Positions 1 to 8,116 of a DNA stretch of 64,000 bases are shown one piece after another. Both the position numbers and the translations under genes were made by a program. Below the pieces are notes generated by a model. The model saw only the letters and a program-made list of their open reading frames with translations, did no database searches and was not told the DNA's origin. Origin of the DNA: Natrinema ejinorense (GTDB lineage: Archaea; Halobacteriota; Halobacteria; Halobacteriales; Natrialbaceae); NCBI RefSeq assembly GCF_002494345.1, contig NZ_NXNI01000001.1, positions 2,852,001-2,916,000 on the forward strand, written 5' to 3'. The first letter of the stretch is position 1, and each line of letters begins with the position of its first letter.

Positions 1-83
1 GACTCGAGCCGGACGTCCTCGAGGTCGAAGTGCTCGACGAGCCCCGCATCGAGCGCGTCCAGTGCCAGGACGATCACCGTCAT
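1..83 (-). CDS. Alkaline phosphatase superfamily protein, N-terminal fragment (runs off window)
   Basis: Only the first 27 codons lie in the window. They begin MTVIVLALDALDAG, a hydrophobic beta strand followed by an Asp at about residue 9. This is the usual first metal-binding strand of alkaline-phosphatase/sulfatase-superfamily enzymes. The three downstream genes of the same type on the same strand support the call. The rest of the active site is outside the window, so the substrate cannot be judged. The start codon coincides with the first unit of a short tandem repeat. Confidence 0.55.
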   Translation of the reverse strand, partial: MTVIVLALDALDAGLVEHFDLEDVRLE

Positions 84-142
84 CCGTCGCCCCCTCCGTC
101 CGGCGTCATCCGTCGCCCTCTCCGTCCGGCGTCATCCGTCGG
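81..142. repeat. 26-bp tandem repeat, 2.4 copies
   Basis: Two 26-bp units (81-106 and 107-132) differ at one base and are followed by a partial third unit to 142. The unit starts CATCCGTCGCCC. The repeat begins on the start codon of the partial gene and fills most of the short gap to the next gene. Because 26 is not a multiple of three, the repeated ATGs fall in different frames. Confidence 0.75.
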
Positions 143-159
143 TCGTCTGCAAGCGTCAG

Positions 160-1323
160 TCATGCGTATCCGAGGTCCTCCAGGTCTTCCCGCAGCGCGT
201 CCTCCGTGACCACGTAGTCGGGGTCGAACCGCTCGAGTTGCTTCTCGAGGGCGGGGTCGGTCGCCGGTTCGCCGTCCGAGAGCCGGACGGTGTGGTCGTC
301 CGTCGCGACGTGCTCGGCGTTCATCGCCGCCGTCCGCTCGCCGTAGGCCGCGAAGGCGACCTCGCGCTCGAGGGTCCCGACGCCGTGCTCGCGTCCGGTG
401 AGGATCGTCGGCACGTCGATCAGCGAGACGACCTCGCCGAGATCGGGCGCGTTTCGCGTTCCGAACGGCACGGTGAGCAGTTCCGGCCGCATCTCGCCGG
501 GATGGCCCCACAGGCCGTCTTCGCCGAGTAGCTCGCCGTGGTCCGCACAGAAGACGACCCGCGTCTCGTCGGGGATGGCGTCCCAGAGTCGCGCCAGTTT
601 CCGGTCGAGTTCGACGACCTCCTGGCGGTAGAGGTCGCGAACGAGGGTCTCGTCGGCCACCGAGCCACGGCCCGCGAGCACGCGCCGGCTCACCCGCTGG
701 GCTTCCGCCCGGCTCACGCTCGCGTCCTCCGGATCGTACGGATGGTGCGGTTCCATGAAGTGCAGCCAGCCGAACCACTCCTCGCGTCCCTCGCGTTCGG
801 CGAGGAACTGCTCGATCACGTCCTCGGCCGGGCGAAACGACTTCTCGAGGTCGGTAACGCGGCTCCGAAGCGCCTGATACCGGTTCCAGCCCCAGCTGGC
901 GATCTCGTAGGCGAGCGTGCCCCGCTCGAGCAAGACCGCCCCTTTCTCCTTGAGCGTCTCCCCGCCGCCTTTCGGCGAGGTAAACGAGTCGAACGCGTCG
1001 GCGTAGCCGTACGCCGCCGAGAGGAGGTGATTCGTCGTGATCCCGATCCGCCGACAGTCGAACGCGGTAGCCACGCTCGTCGCCTCCCCGAGGCCGTCGC
1101 CGGTCGCGTACTCGCCGCCGACGATCGCGGGAAAGCTTCCGAGGGTCGCCGTCGACGTCGCGAACGCCCGCGGATGCTGCGTTTCCAGATAGGCCTTCGT
1201 TCGCTCCATCTCGTCGAAGTGGTCGGCGCGCAGGGAATCGACCGTGACTAACAGCGTCGTCCGTGCCGGTTCGGTCGAGTCCACACGGGCGTCCGTGCTC
1301 GTCGTCGCTGACTCACCGCTCAT
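160..1323 (-). CDS. Sulfatase/alkaline-phosphatase-like hydrolase
   Basis: This 387-residue protein has the alkaline-phosphatase superfamily layout. A strand ending in the metal-ligand Asp (TVDSLRADHF, Asp about 29) is followed by a His-Pro-rich segment (EPHHPYDP, about 191-198), then ADHGELLGEDGLWGHP from about 260 with the second metal-binding Asp-His pair. It ends EDLGYA, as its neighbour at 3359-4756 does. The formylglycine motif C/S-x-P-x-R of true sulfatases is absent, so phosphotransfer or phosphatase chemistry on a surface glycan is as likely as sulfate removal. The start overlaps the stop of the upstream glycosyltransferase by 4 bp (ATGA), so the two are probably translationally coupled. 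Confidence 0.75.
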   Translation of the reverse strand: MSGESATTSTDARVDSTEPARTTLLVTVDSLRADHFDEMERTKAYLETQHPRAFATSTATLGSFPAIVGGEYATGDGLGEATSVATAFDCRRIGITTNHLLSAAYGYADAFDSFTSPKGGGETLKEKGAVLLERGTLAYEIASWGWNRYQALRSRVTDLEKSFRPAEDVIEQFLAEREGREEWFGWLHFMEPHHPYDPEDASVSRAEAQRVSRRVLAGRGSVADETLVRDLYRQEVVELDRKLARLWDAIPDETRVVFCADHGELLGEDGLWGHPGEMRPELLTVPFGTRNAPDLGEVVSLIDVPTILTGREHGVGTLEREVAFAAYGERTAAMNAEHVATDDHTVRLSDGEPATDPALEKQLERFDPDYVVTEDALREDLEDLGYA

Positions 1324-2234
1324 CGCGGACTCACCACCGGGAGTCGGTCACTCACGCCCGCAGTCGCGGCCTCGAATCGCAGCCGTGCGTCGCGAACGTC
1401 CATCAGTTTCGCACCGAGCCACGTGGGGATCGGGACCGAGCCGTCGAGGACGGCGAGGGGTTTGTCGACGGACTGGTTCCCGAGCCAGAACTCGCGGGCG
1501 ACGACCTGATCGTAGCCCCACTTCTCGCGGAAATAGGACTTGCTCGCGAGGAGTTTGGCGGGATCGAGTCGATTCGAGTCGTACTCGCCGCCGCCGCCGG
1601 GACGGTGGGGAAAGAGCACCGCTGGGCAGGTGCCAAAGCGCCAGTCGGTCGCCCGGTGGGCGACGAAGAAGTCGAGGTGCTCGCGGCCGATCACGTACCG
1701 TTCGTCCCAGCCTTGCTCCTCGAGACACGCCCGGCGGAACGTCGCGACGTTCGGGACGAAGTCGAACGCGACGAGGGGGTAGCCCGCCACTATCGCCGCC
1801 GTTTTCGAGCCCGTCTCCCGGACGAGCACGTCGCCGTCCTCCGACAGATCGTGACACAGGCCCTGTATCGTCCCGTGTTCGAGCAACAGTCCGCTGATGC
1901 CGCCGAACTCGGGACGGGCCTCGAGTTGGCGAACGAGGACGTCCGCGTTCGGCGGCACCTCGTGGTCGCTGTCGACGATCGTCAGGTACTCCTCGGAGAG
2001 GGCGTCGACGATCGCGTTGCGGCCGACGCCGAGCCCCGCGTCGTAGGGCAGGTCGATCACCTCGAGGGCGAACGGCCACGCCCGTTCGTAGAGGTGACTG
2101 CGCTCCTCGGTCCGCCCGTCGTCGGCGACGTAGACGGTCTCGTAGTGGTCCCCGGGAACGGATTCCAGGAGGGTCTCGAGCTTCTCGGTCCGACTGAAGA
2201 CCTTCACGCCGAGGGCGACTGCGGGGTCGCTCAC
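1320..2234 (-). CDS. Family 2-type glycosyltransferase
   Basis: The GTG start at 2234 gives 304 residues beginning MSDPAVALGVKVFSRTEKL. It follows the upstream stop by 67 bp, whereas longer readings would run into the upstream gene. A GT-A nucleotide-binding fold is seen: VYVADDG at about 34-40, GRNAIVDAL at about 71-79 and the metal-binding DSDHE at about 88-92. The C-terminal half contains a His/Phe-rich acceptor region and no membrane segment. It probably transfers a sugar to a lipid- or protein-linked glycan on the cytoplasmic face. Neighbouring sulfatase-like genes suggest surface polysaccharide or N-glycan assembly. The exact sugar is unknown. Confidence 0.75.
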   Translation of the reverse strand: MSDPAVALGVKVFSRTEKLETLLESVPGDHYETVYVADDGRTEERSHLYERAWPFALEVIDLPYDAGLGVGRNAIVDALSEEYLTIVDSDHEVPPNADVLVRQLEARPEFGGISGLLLEHGTIQGLCHDLSEDGDVLVRETGSKTAAIVAGYPLVAFDFVPNVATFRRACLEEQGWDERYVIGREHLDFFVAHRATDWRFGTCPAVLFPHRPGGGGEYDSNRLDPAKLLASKSYFREKWGYDQVVAREFWLGNQSVDKPLAVLDGSVPIPTWLGAKLMDVRDARLRFEAATAGVSDRLPVVSPR

Positions 2235-2301
2235 GACGACCGCACCTCCGCCCGATTCGTTCCGCCGATCGTCTTCGGTTCTAGTGTCGTATGCATCGTG
2301 G

Positions 2302-3258
2302 TTACTCCGTGTATCCGAGCGACGCCAGGCGATCCTGAACGTCCGCATCGACCGTGCGTTCGTCGGCTGCCGATTCGGGGTCGAGCGTCGGGACTGTCGT
2401 GCCCTCGTCGCGGGCCTCGAGTTCGACCCAGGGGACCCGACGGATACTCGAGACGGGAGTGTCGGGATGGCCCCAGATGCCGAGTTCGCCCATCGCGTTG
2501 CCGTGATCAGCACTCAGCGCCAGCGTCCCGTCGACGTTCCGGCGGAGCGTCGCCACCGAGCCCAGCCCCGTTCGAAGGTTGTCGGCGTAGGCCTCCCAGA
2601 CCACGTCTCGAGCCAGTTCCCCGCGTCGAACGCGCCCCCACACGTCCAGTCCGGTCTCGGCAGGATCGACGACCGAGTCGGGGGAGCCCCAGTACTCCGG
2701 TCGATAGCCCGCGTGGAGATCCGGACGGTCGAGAAACGGAACGTGGGGTTGCATGTAGTGGACGATGACGCGGTCGTAGTCACCCTCCCGACAGACGGCG
2801 ATCGCTCGGTCGGTGATCGGTTCCGGCCGGATCGAGCCGAGGTCGTCGTCCCAGGCGTAGCGCCACACTTCGTCGAGCAGTCCGAGCGGATGATCGTCGC
2901 CGAGGGCCGCCGCCGAGAACGGGTTCCCGGTCACGTAGGCCGTGTTCTCGAGTCCCTCCCTGTCTGCCGGTGTGAACGTCCGGCGCATCCACTCTTTGGA
3001 CGACCCCGCGACCGAGTCGATCGCGGCCGCGTCGACGGCTTCGGGCGAGGGCAGCCAGTCGTACTCGGGTGCGACCTCGGCCAGCAGGTCGACCCGACAG
3101 GCGTCCAGCAGGACGAGGACGTCCCACTCGCGCTCGAAGACCGTCTCGTCGGCGAACTCGCCCATCCACACCCGTCGGCCCACCCACTCGAAGACGACCT
3201 CGAGCGACCGGCGAACGCCGCGTTCGGGCATCTTTCGAACGAAGCGGCCGACGCCCAT
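2302..3258 (-). CDS. Sulfatase/alkaline-phosphatase-like hydrolase
   Basis: The start MGVGRFVRKMPERG at 3258 is preferred, because the open frame upstream is low-complexity and overlaps the promoter gap. The 318-residue product has LVLLDACRVDLL with the metal-ligand Asp at about 52. VHYMQPHVPFLDRP follows in the middle, then ALSADHGNAMGELGIWGHP with the Asp-His ligands. It ends LASLGYTE, the terminal LGY seen in its neighbours. This is a shorter variant of the superfamily in the same glycan cluster. No formylglycine motif is present, so a true sulfatase activity is not supported. Confidence 0.7.
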   Translation of the reverse strand: MGVGRFVRKMPERGVRRSLEVVFEWVGRRVWMGEFADETVFEREWDVLVLLDACRVDLLAEVAPEYDWLPSPEAVDAAAIDSVAGSSKEWMRRTFTPADREGLENTAYVTGNPFSAAALGDDHPLGLLDEVWRYAWDDDLGSIRPEPITDRAIAVCREGDYDRVIVHYMQPHVPFLDRPDLHAGYRPEYWGSPDSVVDPAETGLDVWGRVRRGELARDVVWEAYADNLRTGLGSVATLRRNVDGTLALSADHGNAMGELGIWGHPDTPVSSIRRVPWVELEARDEGTTVPTLDPESAADERTVDADVQDRLASLGYTE

Positions 3259-3358
3259 CAGTCGCCCACCTCCCGAAGCGTCGCCGAACCCGTCACCGCG
3301 GGTCGCCACGATTGCGTCCGCGAGCAGGAGCGATCCATCGTGAGTGAACTCGGTGCGA

Positions 3359-4756
3359 TCATGCGTATCCCAGATCCTCGAGCTGTTGGCGTACCGATTC
3401 GTCGAGTTCGAGGTCCTCCTCGACGTCGGTGCGACGGTCGATCGAGTCGACGAGTTCCCTGAGGCGAGCGCGGGGGTCCTCGTAGGGCGATTCGCCCCAC
3501 TCCTCAAATCCGCCGAACGTCTCGTAGCCGAAGTACTCGCCCAGCGCGACCCCCTCGAGCCACCGGGTGCGGTACTCGAGGTCGTCGAACCCCTTGCGCC
3601 GCAGGGCGTCGAGGTGCCGTTCGGGGAGGCCGTGGTACTCGACGAGCGTCTCGCCCTCGCGGAACGCACCGTCGGGGCCACCCTCGTCGCCGTCTGGTCG
3701 CCCCGCCGAGTCGGAGTCCGAGAGGGCGGTAAGGTCTCGTCCCCTCGCCGCGGGATCGGACTCGAGACCGGCGGCTGCGAGGACCGTCTCGTGGACGTCG
3801 AGGAGCGTCACCGGCGTCTCGTCGTACGTGACGTCCTCGACGGCCCCCTCGCGCGCGTCGAAGACCGACAGCGGCACGCGAGCGAGTTCGGGATAGAGAC
3901 CCGAGAGGTGTTCCCAGCCGCCGTGTTCGCCCAGGAGTTCGCCGTGGTCGCTGACCGTCACGACCAGATCGAACGACGCGCGCAGGTGGGCGAACAGTCG
4001 CTCGTAGACGTCGGAGAGGTATCGGACGCAGTCGTCGTACGCCCGTTCGAGATCCGCCGGGTCGTCCGTGGGTTCGCCCAGCGAGGCGGCCAGGCCGTCG
4101 ATGTCGACGTCGACGGTCTTCCACTCCGGAGGCGGATCGTACGGCGAGTGGGCCTCCATCAGATTCACGAAGAGGAACTCGTCGTCGCCGAACGTCGTCT
4201 CGCGAACCAACTCGAGGGCGGCCCTCGCACCGTCGTCGACGGCGTCGAGGTGGTGGCCGAATCGGGTGTCGCGCAGCTTCAACTTCGCACCGTGTTTCAG
4301 GGACGGGAGCGTCCGGTCGTCACCGAACAGGACCTTGCCGAGCGCGAGCGCGTATCGCTCGGGACCGCGGTCGCGCGTCTGCGCGATGAAGTCGTCCCAG
4401 TCGAACAGCTCATCGCCGTGGTGCTGGAGGCGATGGCTCTTCTCGAACCGGTCGAAGCCGCGGTCGGCGTCGAACACCGGGGAGATGTTGGGGTTCGCGC
4501 TGAACGCTCGCGTCGTGTATCCGGCCGATCGCAGTCGCTCGGCGAGGAGGGGATCGGCGGTATCGAACGTCTGTGCGCCGGCGTAGATGCCGACCTCGCT
4601 CGCGTACCGTCCCGTAAACAGCGACGCGTGGGCCGGCACCGTCCAGTGGCTCGTGCTCCAGGCGTGCTCGAAGCGCCGCCCGGGCACCCAGTCGAAGTGG
4701 TCCTCGAACGCGTCGTAGCGGAGCGTGTCGAGAACGATCAGTGCGATATTCGTCAT
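3359..4756 (-). CDS. Sulfatase/phosphoglycerol-transferase-like enzyme
   Basis: The ATG at 4756 (MTNIALIVLDTLRYDAF) is chosen over one 13 codons upstream, because it avoids overlap with the upstream gene. The 465 residues show Asp10 in the first metal strand and HWTVPAHASLFTG at about 37-49. Thr39 or Ser45 there sits where sulfatases have the modified Cys. SPYDPPPEW comes in the middle and TVSDHGELLGEHGGWEH carries the Asp-His metal ligands. This is the best-preserved superfamily member in the cluster. The Thr/Ser at the nucleophile position points to phosphotransferase or phosphodiesterase chemistry, but substrate specificity is unknown. Confidence 0.75.
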   Translation of the reverse strand: MTNIALIVLDTLRYDAFEDHFDWVPGRRFEHAWSTSHWTVPAHASLFTGRYASEVGIYAGAQTFDTADPLLAERLRSAGYTTRAFSANPNISPVFDADRGFDRFEKSHRLQHHGDELFDWDDFIAQTRDRGPERYALALGKVLFGDDRTLPSLKHGAKLKLRDTRFGHHLDAVDDGARAALELVRETTFGDDEFLFVNLMEAHSPYDPPPEWKTVDVDIDGLAASLGEPTDDPADLERAYDDCVRYLSDVYERLFAHLRASFDLVVTVSDHGELLGEHGGWEHLSGLYPELARVPLSVFDAREGAVEDVTYDETPVTLLDVHETVLAAAGLESDPAARGRDLTALSDSDSAGRPDGDEGGPDGAFREGETLVEYHGLPERHLDALRRKGFDDLEYRTRWLEGVALGEYFGYETFGGFEEWGESPYEDPRARLRELVDSIDRRTDVEEDLELDESVRQQLEDLGYA

Positions 4757-4778
4757 GGATTCGATCCGTTCGTCCGTC

Positions 4779-5498
4779 TCATCTGTCGAGTCCAACGGCG
4801 TTTGGCAGGTCGTACCGGACCCTGTCGACGAGGTTCCAGACCCCCTTTCGCCACAGCCAGTCGTTGACCCGTCCCCGAAGCGTGTCGGGAACGAGTACTG
4901 CCTCGTAGCGGTCGGGATACTCCCGGCGCAAGCGCGCCTCGAGTGCCTCGTCGAGCGTCGCTCGTGGCGGCTCCGGATGGTGCATCCGGACGTCGTCGCG
5001 ATACGCGCAGCGACCGTCCGCGTCGCGCTCCATCCGCCAGCCGAACTCGGTATCGTCGCGCCACCCGGCGAACGCCGGCCGGAAGCCGCCGACGGCGATC
5101 GCGGCCTCGCGGTCGAACGCGAGGTTGCAGCCGACGTATCGCCGCTCCCCGTCGTAGGTCCGGCCGCCGTGGACGGCCCCCTCCAGACAGACGAGGTCCG
5201 GGTCGCGGTCGAACGCCGCTTCGACGTGTGCGAGCCAATCCCGAGGTGGCCGGCAGTCGTCGTCGGTCAGCGCGACGACGTCGCCTCGAGCGCCGAGAAT
5301 CCCCGTGTTGCGCGCCTCACAGATGTCCAGCGTCGCGTCGTCGACGACGAGCACCTCGTAGGCGGCCGCGGTCTGCTCGCGGAGGCAGTCGACGACCGCG
5401 TCGTGATCGTTCGCGGGGATGGTCGGCACCACGACCGAGACGGTCGGCTCCGGATGCTCGATCGGTCGCAACGGGGACCGATCCGACGCCGCCCTCAC
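4779..5498 (-). CDS. Family 2 glycosyltransferase
   Basis: A GTG start at 5498 overlaps the stop of the upstream GT4 gene by 4 bp (GTGA) and gives 239 residues. Family-2 hallmarks are SVVVPTIPAN at about 21-30, VLVVDDAT at about 49-56, the DDD metal motif in ALTDDDCRPP at about 76-85, and GWRDDTEFGWR as the catalytic ED-type motif. There are no membrane segments. It probably acts in the cytoplasm on a lipid-linked glycan together with the overlapping GT4 enzyme. The donor sugar cannot be read from the sequence. Confidence 0.8.
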   Translation of the reverse strand: MRAASDRSPLRPIEHPEPTVSVVVPTIPANDHDAVVDCLREQTAAAYEVLVVDDATLDICEARNTGILGARGDVVALTDDDCRPPRDWLAHVEAAFDRDPDLVCLEGAVHGGRTYDGERRYVGCNLAFDREAAIAVGGFRPAFAGWRDDTEFGWRMERDADGRCAYRDDVRMHHPEPPRATLDEALEARLRREYPDRYEAVLVPDTLRGRVNDWLWRKGVWNLVDRVRYDLPNAVGLDR

Positions 5499-6664
5499 CG
5501 ATCGGTCACCCCCTCGAGGTCGGGTTCGTCGGCGTCGGTGGCGCGCCGCGTCGGTTCGCCGAGGGCCGCCGTCTGCTCGACGACCGCACGGAGCCCCTCC
5601 GCGAAGCGGTCGTACTCGTAGCGCCTCGCTTCGGCCCTGATCGCGTTCGAATCGAAGTCGGCGGGGTCGAACCGCCGAACCGTCTCGCGAATCGATTCGA
5701 CGGTCGGCTCGAAGCGCAGGCCCGTCCGTCCCTCCTGTACCTGATACCGCGTGAACCCCTCGTCGACACCGAGGAGGGGTTTGCCTGCCATCATCGTTTC
5801 CGCGCCGACGAGGCCGAAATCCTCCTGTTTGGGCGCGTAGACGACCGCGGTGGCCCGCGCGACGAGGGACTCGATGTCCGCGACGTAGCCCCGCACCTCG
5901 ATGTTGTCGTGGGTCGCCGCGATCGCCTCGAGTCGCTCGCGTTGCTCGCCGTCGCCGGCGATCACGAGCCGCTCGTCGAGCCCCGCAAACGCCGTCGCGA
6001 TCAGGTCGATCCGCTTCTCGGGAGCGAGCCGAGACCAGGTGAGGAAGTAGCCGTCGTCGCCGTCGGTTCGCCAGTCGCCGGTCACCGGCGGATAGACGAC
6101 GGTCGCGTCGCGCCCGTAGAACCGCCGAATCCGATCGCGAACCAGTTCGCTGTTCGCGACGAAGCGGTCGACGTAGTCGTTGGCCTCCTTGTCCAGCGCC
6201 CGCCACGCCTTCGCGTACGCCTTGAGTCCGGTCTCGAGGAACGGGTACGCGAACGACGAGAGCCGATCCCGATAGAGATCGTACAGCCACCGCGGCGGGC
6301 TGTGGGGATAGTGGACGATCCGCTGGTCGACCGCGGGGACGTAGGACTTCGACAGCGGCGCGCTCTCGAGGATCACGTCGTACTCGGTGAGCGCCTCGTG
6401 GGCGTCGGTCATATCGAGTGCCACGTGCAGCGTCTCGAGGGGGTTCATCCCCTCGTTTTTCCACTCGAGGAGCGGCCGCCACGGCAGCGACGTGTATTTC
6501 GACTGCTGGAACGGGATCACCGCGACGTCGTCTGGGATGGCCGTTCCCTCGGCGACGTAGGCGGTGTAGATCGGCGCGTCGAGCACCCGCGCGGCCTCGA
6601 GTGCGAACTCTTCGCCGCCGCCGATGCCGGGGAACCGGTCGTGGAGGATCGCCACGTCGGTCAC
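5495..6664 (-). CDS. Family 4 glycosyltransferase
   Basis: The GTG at 6664 (MTDVAILHDRFPG) makes a 4-bp overlap with the upstream gene and gives 389 residues. The N-terminal Rossmann half includes the glycine-rich acceptor loop FPGIGGGEEFALEAA. The C-terminal half has the retaining-enzyme E-x7-E motif in PKQEDFGLVGAETMMAGKPLL. LTWSRLAPEKRIDLI and RLVIAGDGEQ are the usual GT4 donor-binding strands. It is a cytosolic or membrane-associated hexosyltransferase, centrally placed in the surface-glycan operon. Confidence 0.85.
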   Translation of the reverse strand: MTDVAILHDRFPGIGGGEEFALEAARVLDAPIYTAYVAEGTAIPDDVAVIPFQQSKYTSLPWRPLLEWKNEGMNPLETLHVALDMTDAHEALTEYDVILESAPLSKSYVPAVDQRIVHYPHSPPRWLYDLYRDRLSSFAYPFLETGLKAYAKAWRALDKEANDYVDRFVANSELVRDRIRRFYGRDATVVYPPVTGDWRTDGDDGYFLTWSRLAPEKRIDLIATAFAGLDERLVIAGDGEQRERLEAIAATHDNIEVRGYVADIESLVARATAVVYAPKQEDFGLVGAETMMAGKPLLGVDEGFTRYQVQEGRTGLRFEPTVESIRETVRRFDPADFDSNAIRAEARRYEYDRFAEGLRAVVEQTAALGEPTRRATDADEPDLEGVTDR

Positions 6665-7824
6665 TGTAACACCTCCCTGAGTTCCCGGTCGGGCGACCAG
6701 GTGCCGTCGTGGGCGTCGTCGTCCCCGTCGGCGCGAGCGCGGAGCAGCGAAACGCTCGCCCGAAACAGCGAGATCTGACTGTCGAACAGCGAGTACAGCG
6801 GCTGGAGCGGGCCGAGCGCGTCCCGAGAACCGAGTGCCGTGAACGCGAGGAGGGCAGCCGGAGTCGCCAGCCCGAACGGCCCCAGGACGGCCAGCGAGCC
6901 CACCGTCGCGACGCCGATTCCGGTGGCGACGAGCCACGGCGAAATCACCATGAACCACCAGTTGAACGGCAAGACGACGCGTCCGTAGGCACCGTGACGG
7001 CCGAGCGCGTCGCGCTGTCGCCACAGGAGTCGCAGGAGTCCCATCGCACGCCGATCCTTCTGGGCCCGGCGCTTGCCGAACGCGGAGTGGGCCGCTTCCC
7101 GGTAGCGGATCGCCGGATCGAAGACGACCCGCCCCCCGTTGCGCCGGATTTTGAGGGCGAGTTCGGTGTCGTCGGCGATCGAATCCTCGTCGATCGGGAC
7201 GATCGCGTCGCGCTCGAACGCCGAGAACGGCCCGTGAAAGATCAGCGTCGAGTCGATGTGTGACTCGAGGATCTGAATGATCGTCTGGACGTCGCGGTAC
7301 CCCCGCTCGACCTCGCTGTCGCCGAGGACCTCGGCGTTGCGCCCGGTGACGGCCGCGACGTCGGGATCGGCGAGGTTCGCGGCCGCTCTCCGGACGGCGT
7401 CGGGTTCGATCCGGGAATCACAGTCGGTCTTGACGACGATGTCGTTTTCGGCGGCCGCGTAGGCCTCGTTCAGCGCGGGCGCGAGCCCCTCGCGTTCTGC
7501 CGTCCGGATGAGTGTCAGCTCCGGCTCCGGCCGGCCGGCGAAGAACGTCTCGACCAGGTCGGCCGTCCCGTCGTCGCTCGAGTCGACGACGACGATCTCG
7601 ACCCGATCCATCGGATAGTCGAGTTCGACCAGTTCCTCGAGTTTCGACTCGACGATCGCCGCCTCGTTGTACGTCGGCAGGACGATACTCACCGACGGCT
7701 CCTGGGGCCACGTCCGGGCGGGGGTGCCCGAGGGCCGTCGCAGGACGTACACGCCGAGGTAGAGCAGATACGGAAGGCCCGTGAGTGCAACCAGTCCGAA
7801 CAGAGCCTCGAGGAGGCGCTTCAT
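6661..7824 (-). CDS. Membrane-anchored family 2 glycosyltransferase
   Basis: The start MKRLLEALFG at 7824 gives 387 residues; a start five codons earlier is possible. An N-terminal membrane helix (about 4-28) precedes a GT2 domain with SIVLPTYNEAA (about 46-56), VVVDSSDDGT, KTDCDSRIEP (D-x-D) and DDTELALKIRR. A basic amphipathic stretch (FGKRRAQKDRR) is followed by three or four C-terminal hydrophobic segments. The layout resembles processive or dolichol-phosphate-type transferases that work at the membrane. It is the first gene of the minus-strand run, with the promoter presumably in the 290-bp gap upstream. Confidence 0.8.
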   Translation of the reverse strand: MKRLLEALFGLVALTGLPYLLYLGVYVLRRPSGTPARTWPQEPSVSIVLPTYNEAAIVESKLEELVELDYPMDRVEIVVVDSSDDGTADLVETFFAGRPEPELTLIRTAEREGLAPALNEAYAAAENDIVVKTDCDSRIEPDAVRRAAANLADPDVAAVTGRNAEVLGDSEVERGYRDVQTIIQILESHIDSTLIFHGPFSAFERDAIVPIDEDSIADDTELALKIRRNGGRVVFDPAIRYREAAHSAFGKRRAQKDRRAMGLLRLLWRQRDALGRHGAYGRVVLPFNWWFMVISPWLVATGIGVATVGSLAVLGPFGLATPAALLAFTALGSRDALGPLQPLYSLFDSQISLFRASVSLLRARADGDDDAHDGTWSPDRELREVLQ

Positions 7825-8050
7825 GCAAGTACGCCTCAACGCTCAACGGTCCGCTGCAAAGCCGACCGGCTTGCATTGTGCAAGGACTGGGTGCCCCTCC
7901 CCCGAGCCCATCGCCGCGAACACGTGAGCGAAGGGGCGACGGAACTCGTTCCGACGGTGGACGGGTGGTACGAGCTGTTGTTCCCGCTAACCGGTGGCTT
8001 TTTCCACCCGCCTCGAGAGAGTCGAGTACACGATAAACGCTCGTGAATCC
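7825..8050. other. Gap between divergent glycan and riboflavin genes
   Basis: No gene is supported here. It contains a short perfect inverted repeat, CTTGCA-TTG-TGCAAG, at 7870-7884, about 46 bp upstream of the glycosyltransferase start. This could be an operator or a small hairpin. The rest is GC-rich and contains no clear TATA box for the minus-strand operon. Confidence 0.4.
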
Positions 8051-8068
8051 CATCACAGTTTCGTGATG
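8051..8068. promoter_or_regulatory. Candidate operator upstream of rbkR
   Basis: The palindrome CATCAC-agtttc-GTGATG lies 19 bp upstream of the TATA-like box of rbkR. RbkR proteins carry a DNA-binding domain and in other archaea regulate riboflavin genes including their own. The position fits an autoregulatory site, but binding to this palindrome is inference. Confidence 0.35.
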
Positions 8069-8086
8069 CGTGCCACATTCGGTATG

Positions 8087-8094
8087 CTTTTATC
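8087..8094 (+). promoter_or_regulatory. TATA-like box of rbkR-ribB
   Basis: CTTTTATC ends 23 bp before the rbkR ATG at 8117. This is the spacing expected for a leaderless or near-leaderless haloarchaeal transcript. Confidence 0.5.
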
Positions 8095-8116
8095 GGCGTA
8101 GGGGATACGTAGGTGT

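Noticed and set aside
80-778. Arg/Gly-rich 232-codon frame on the minus strand
   Set aside because: Its composition is an out-of-frame reading of the 387-residue hydrolase; no domain is present.
2284-3462. Long open frame on the plus strand opposite the sulfatase-like genes
   Set aside because: It is Arg/Val/Asp-rich translation of the antisense strand of a convincing gene; such shadows are common in GC-rich DNA and carry no domain.
3259-3681. N-terminal extension of the 318-residue hydrolase
   Set aside because: The added residues are low-complexity Ser/Thr/Arg and overlap the upstream gene; the internal ATG gives the family-like start.
7825-8116. FMN riboswitch upstream of the riboflavin genes
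   Set aside because: No conserved RFN element is visible, and the near-leaderless promoter leaves no room for one; control by RbkR binding is more likely.
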